DNA of 64,000 nucleotides, taken from NCBI GenBank assembly GCA_963703015.1, contig OY969779.1:1302001-1366000 (forward strand), in the 5' to 3' direction. The stretch's first letter is position 1; each line of letters starts with the position of its first letter. A program made the translations under genes and the position numbers. The notes below the pieces were generated by a model. The model did not search any database. It was not told the origin of the DNA and saw only the letters and a program-made list of their open reading frames with translations. Source of the DNA: Methanobacterium_B sp963703015. GTDB lineage: Archaea; Methanobacteriota; Methanobacteria; Methanobacteriales; Methanobacteriaceae. This document shows positions 62,479-64,000 of this stretch, in pieces.

Positions 62479-63699
62479 TTAAGGATTTAATTCCATTGTA
62501 AATGTTCTTTTGAAGAAATAATCAAACAAATATCCAAAATCAATACCAGATATTCTTTTTCCTTTAAATTTCTTATAAATATCCATTCTTCCTTCTTCCA
62601 GCTTTTTTGAAGTGATACCATGTTTTATGGACAGGTCTGCTTCGATAAATGCTGCTAATTTATCACATGCTTTGATCAATTCTCCATCCAAGGGATAGTA
62701 TTCATTTTTATTGTACTTATGGTTCATTTCCTTAAAATTGATCCCCTTCTTAATGGAATCCTCTATCCTAACCTTGTTTACAAACTCATCCATTGTGAAG
62801 TAGTTCATTTCCCTCCTCCAGGATACAGGTAGAAGAGGCAGTAGCCGTGTTTTCATTTGATTCTCTTCAAATTCTTTAATTAAATCTTCAAGTCCCTTAA
62901 CAGAACTTTTAACTGGGGATATAATATCCTTTGTAAGCACCTCTGGAAGGTCGTGGAAGAGTCCTGCAAAGAAATTATTGTAAAGTCTCTTTGGGCATGC
63001 ATCATTTTCCAGTGAAAAGAGGTAAGAAGTTATTGCAACTATGTACATGTGCCCCAAAACCGATGTTTTTGGAACACGTGGAGAATGGGCCCATCTCTCT
63101 TGAAACCTGAGTTGGCCACACAGATCAATGAATCCAAATGACTTCTTTTCAAGGGAAAGTTTCTGAACACCTATCAGATCATAATGATCCTCGATCTGGT
63201 TTTCTATCTCATCTTTAGTATCTTCAATGCCATAAATAAATGGAGATGAATGATAAATGATTCTAAACTCCCAGTTAGTAGCCAAATAATGTGCAGCTTT
63301 GAGTATTTTTCTTTCAAATTTGGAATATTCAGGATCAGAGAGATACCGTTTAAAATTAGCTTCAAATTGGGGTTTAAGACCTTTGAAATCCCCTTTCAAT
63401 TTAGATAGCACATGATCATTTAGATCCTTGGCCTTTTCCTCCATCATCTTATGGAATATTGGAGGTTTCAAATCAGTTAATATAGTTCTGTGTAAAAATT
63501 CAAAAATTCCACCTTCAATGAGTTTTTGCCAGTTTACATCAGCATTTCTGTCTTTTTCCTCAAATTTAGCAATTACATATGCTAAAACCATTTTATGTGC
63601 TTGTTTGTCTAGTTCTGTTAATTCTACTGGTCGAATATGATCGTTCCACCTATTCCTGCTAGCTGCTTCGTACAATCTTTCAATAAGATCTTCTATCAT
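62479..63699 (-). CDS. HD-domain protein, nucleotide phosphohydrolase-like
   Basis: 406 residues. The HD metal motif is split as HSPRVPKTSVLGHMYIVAIT, then NNFFAGLFHDLPEVLTKDIISP (His-Asp) and KACDKLAAFIEADL (Asp). This order matches the YfbR/HDDC2-type HD hydrolases; the long helical N-terminal region (1-190) is unusual and unexplained. Possible substrates are deoxynucleotides or cyclic nucleotides. It is transcribed leftward, convergent with the flavodoxin operon. Confidence 0.8.
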   Translation of the reverse strand: MIEDLIERLYEAASRNRWNDHIRPVELTELDKQAHKMVLAYVIAKFEEKDRNADVNWQKLIEGGIFEFLHRTILTDLKPPIFHKMMEEKAKDLNDHVLSKLKGDFKGLKPQFEANFKRYLSDPEYSKFERKILKAAHYLATNWEFRIIYHSSPFIYGIEDTKDEIENQIEDHYDLIGVQKLSLEKKSFGFIDLCGQLRFQERWAHSPRVPKTSVLGHMYIVAITSYLFSLENDACPKRLYNNFFAGLFHDLPEVLTKDIISPVKSSVKGLEDLIKEFEENQMKTRLLPLLPVSWRREMNYFTMDEFVNKVRIEDSIKKGINFKEMNHKYNKNEYYPLDGELIKACDKLAAFIEADLSIKHGITSKKLEEGRMDIYKKFKGKRISGIDFGYLFDYFFKRTFTMELNP

Positions 63700-63795
63700 G
63701 TTACACCTGTAAAATTATTGAGAAAATCTAAAAAATGAACAGTAAATTAAAAAAAAATATTTAAACGACCAGAGTTGGCCGTTTTGTAGGTATGT

Positions 63796-64000
63796 TTATT
63801 CTGGTTTGTCAGCTAAAGCAACTTTACTTAGAGTCTGGCCTTTTCCACCGTGAGGAGTCCTTACAACGGTGTCGTTAGCTTTTTCTATATCTCTTGCTTC
63901 AGATGCTAATTTAGCTGCTACACCTAACATTTCGTGAGCTGATGCAACTAAAGGTATGTACTTTTCAGCGTCCCTAACCATGAAACATCCTTCGACATCT
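63796..64000 (-). CDS. mtd: F420-dependent methylene-H4MPT dehydrogenase, 3' end
   Basis: The last ~67 codons of Mtd, running off the right edge: CFMVRDAEKYIPLVASAHEM and EARDIEKANDTVVRTPHGGK are the conserved C-terminus. Mtd interconverts methylene- and methenyl-tetrahydromethanopterin with F420. Together with Hmd (also in this window) it makes F420H2 from H2 without a nickel enzyme. Upstream part and promoter are outside the window. Confidence 0.93.
   Translation of the reverse strand, partial: DVEGCFMVRDAEKYIPLVASAHEMLGVAAKLASEARDIEKANDTVVRTPHGGKGQTLSKVALADKPE

Noticed and set aside
1..64000. CRISPR arrays, tRNA or rRNA genes, insertion sequences
   Set aside because: Reading both strands I found no regularly spaced repeats of CRISPR size, no tRNA-like T-loop/acceptor pattern and no transposase-like protein; an automated tRNA scan would be decisive.

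Overview
The window is a low-GC archaeal chromosome segment, almost certainly from a hydrogenotrophic methanogen of the order Methanobacteriales (Methanobacterium or a close relative). The evidence is methanogenesis genes (hmd with the FeGP-cofactor genes hcgA-G, mtd at the right edge), Alba, TrpB2, Fae-Hps, archaeal leucine and histidine genes, GGAGGTGAT-type ribosome binding sites and many surface proteins with a signal peptide and a C-terminal anchor. I saw no rRNA, tRNA, CRISPR array or insertion sequence.

Layout. 1-22 kb is mostly ordinary housekeeping: gatA (cut by the edge), membrane proteins, alanine dehydrogenase, a ferredoxin-domain DUF362 protein with DtxR-like operators upstream, a PadR/ABC-2 exporter/beta-propeller operon with a perfect palindrome in front of it, Alba, two tandem orphan response regulators, leuA, DUF63, PHP, DUF1786, trpB2 and fae-hps. 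22.4-60 kb is a long block of metal-related genes: a CbiMNQO-type Ni/Co ECF importer whose ATPase has a histidine-repeat tail; a nicotianamine synthase with a neighbouring (frameshifted) MFS transporter; the hmd-hcgABCD and hcgEF genes; a rightward cluster of an FdhA-like, an FdhB-like and an MvhD protein plus an Hmd paralog and hcgG; a small HTH protein; a leftward cluster of an ExbB/ExbD-like proton-motive energiser, DUF2162 and a giant cell-surface CobN-like chelatase with a second PKD/CARDB surface protein; and a second CbiM with small His-terminated secreted proteins and a surface protein with two FmdE domains. 60-64 kb returns to routine genes: iron-sulfur flavoprotein, ferredoxin, hisB, flavodoxin, an HD-domain protein and the 3' end of mtd.

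How it fits together. A short element, consensus AGTAATACTA (either strand), recurs in nearly every gene-free interval between about 22.7 and 54.7 kb: before cbiM, cbiQ, the MFS gene, between the nicotianamine synthase and GNAT genes, before hcgE, hmd, the FdhA/B-like cluster, hcgG, the HTH gene and the surface-chelatase cluster. I did not see it in the flanking housekeeping parts. This suggests one metal-responsive (probably nickel-limitation) regulon that couples metal scavenging and import with a nickel-sparing route of H2 use: Hmd plus Mtd reduce F420 with H2, and the FdhB-like/MvhD proteins could pass F420H2 electrons to heterodisulfide reductase when [NiFe]-hydrogenases are short of nickel. 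The surface CobN chelatase beside an ExbB/ExbD-like motor, in an organism without an outer membrane, is the best candidate for an undescribed system: proton-motive-force-driven handling of metallo-tetrapyrroles at the cell surface.

Two genes (hcgF and the 1.1-kilo-residue surface protein) appear to lack any ATG/GTG/TTG start where homology and the ribosome binding site place the start (ATA and ACG instead).
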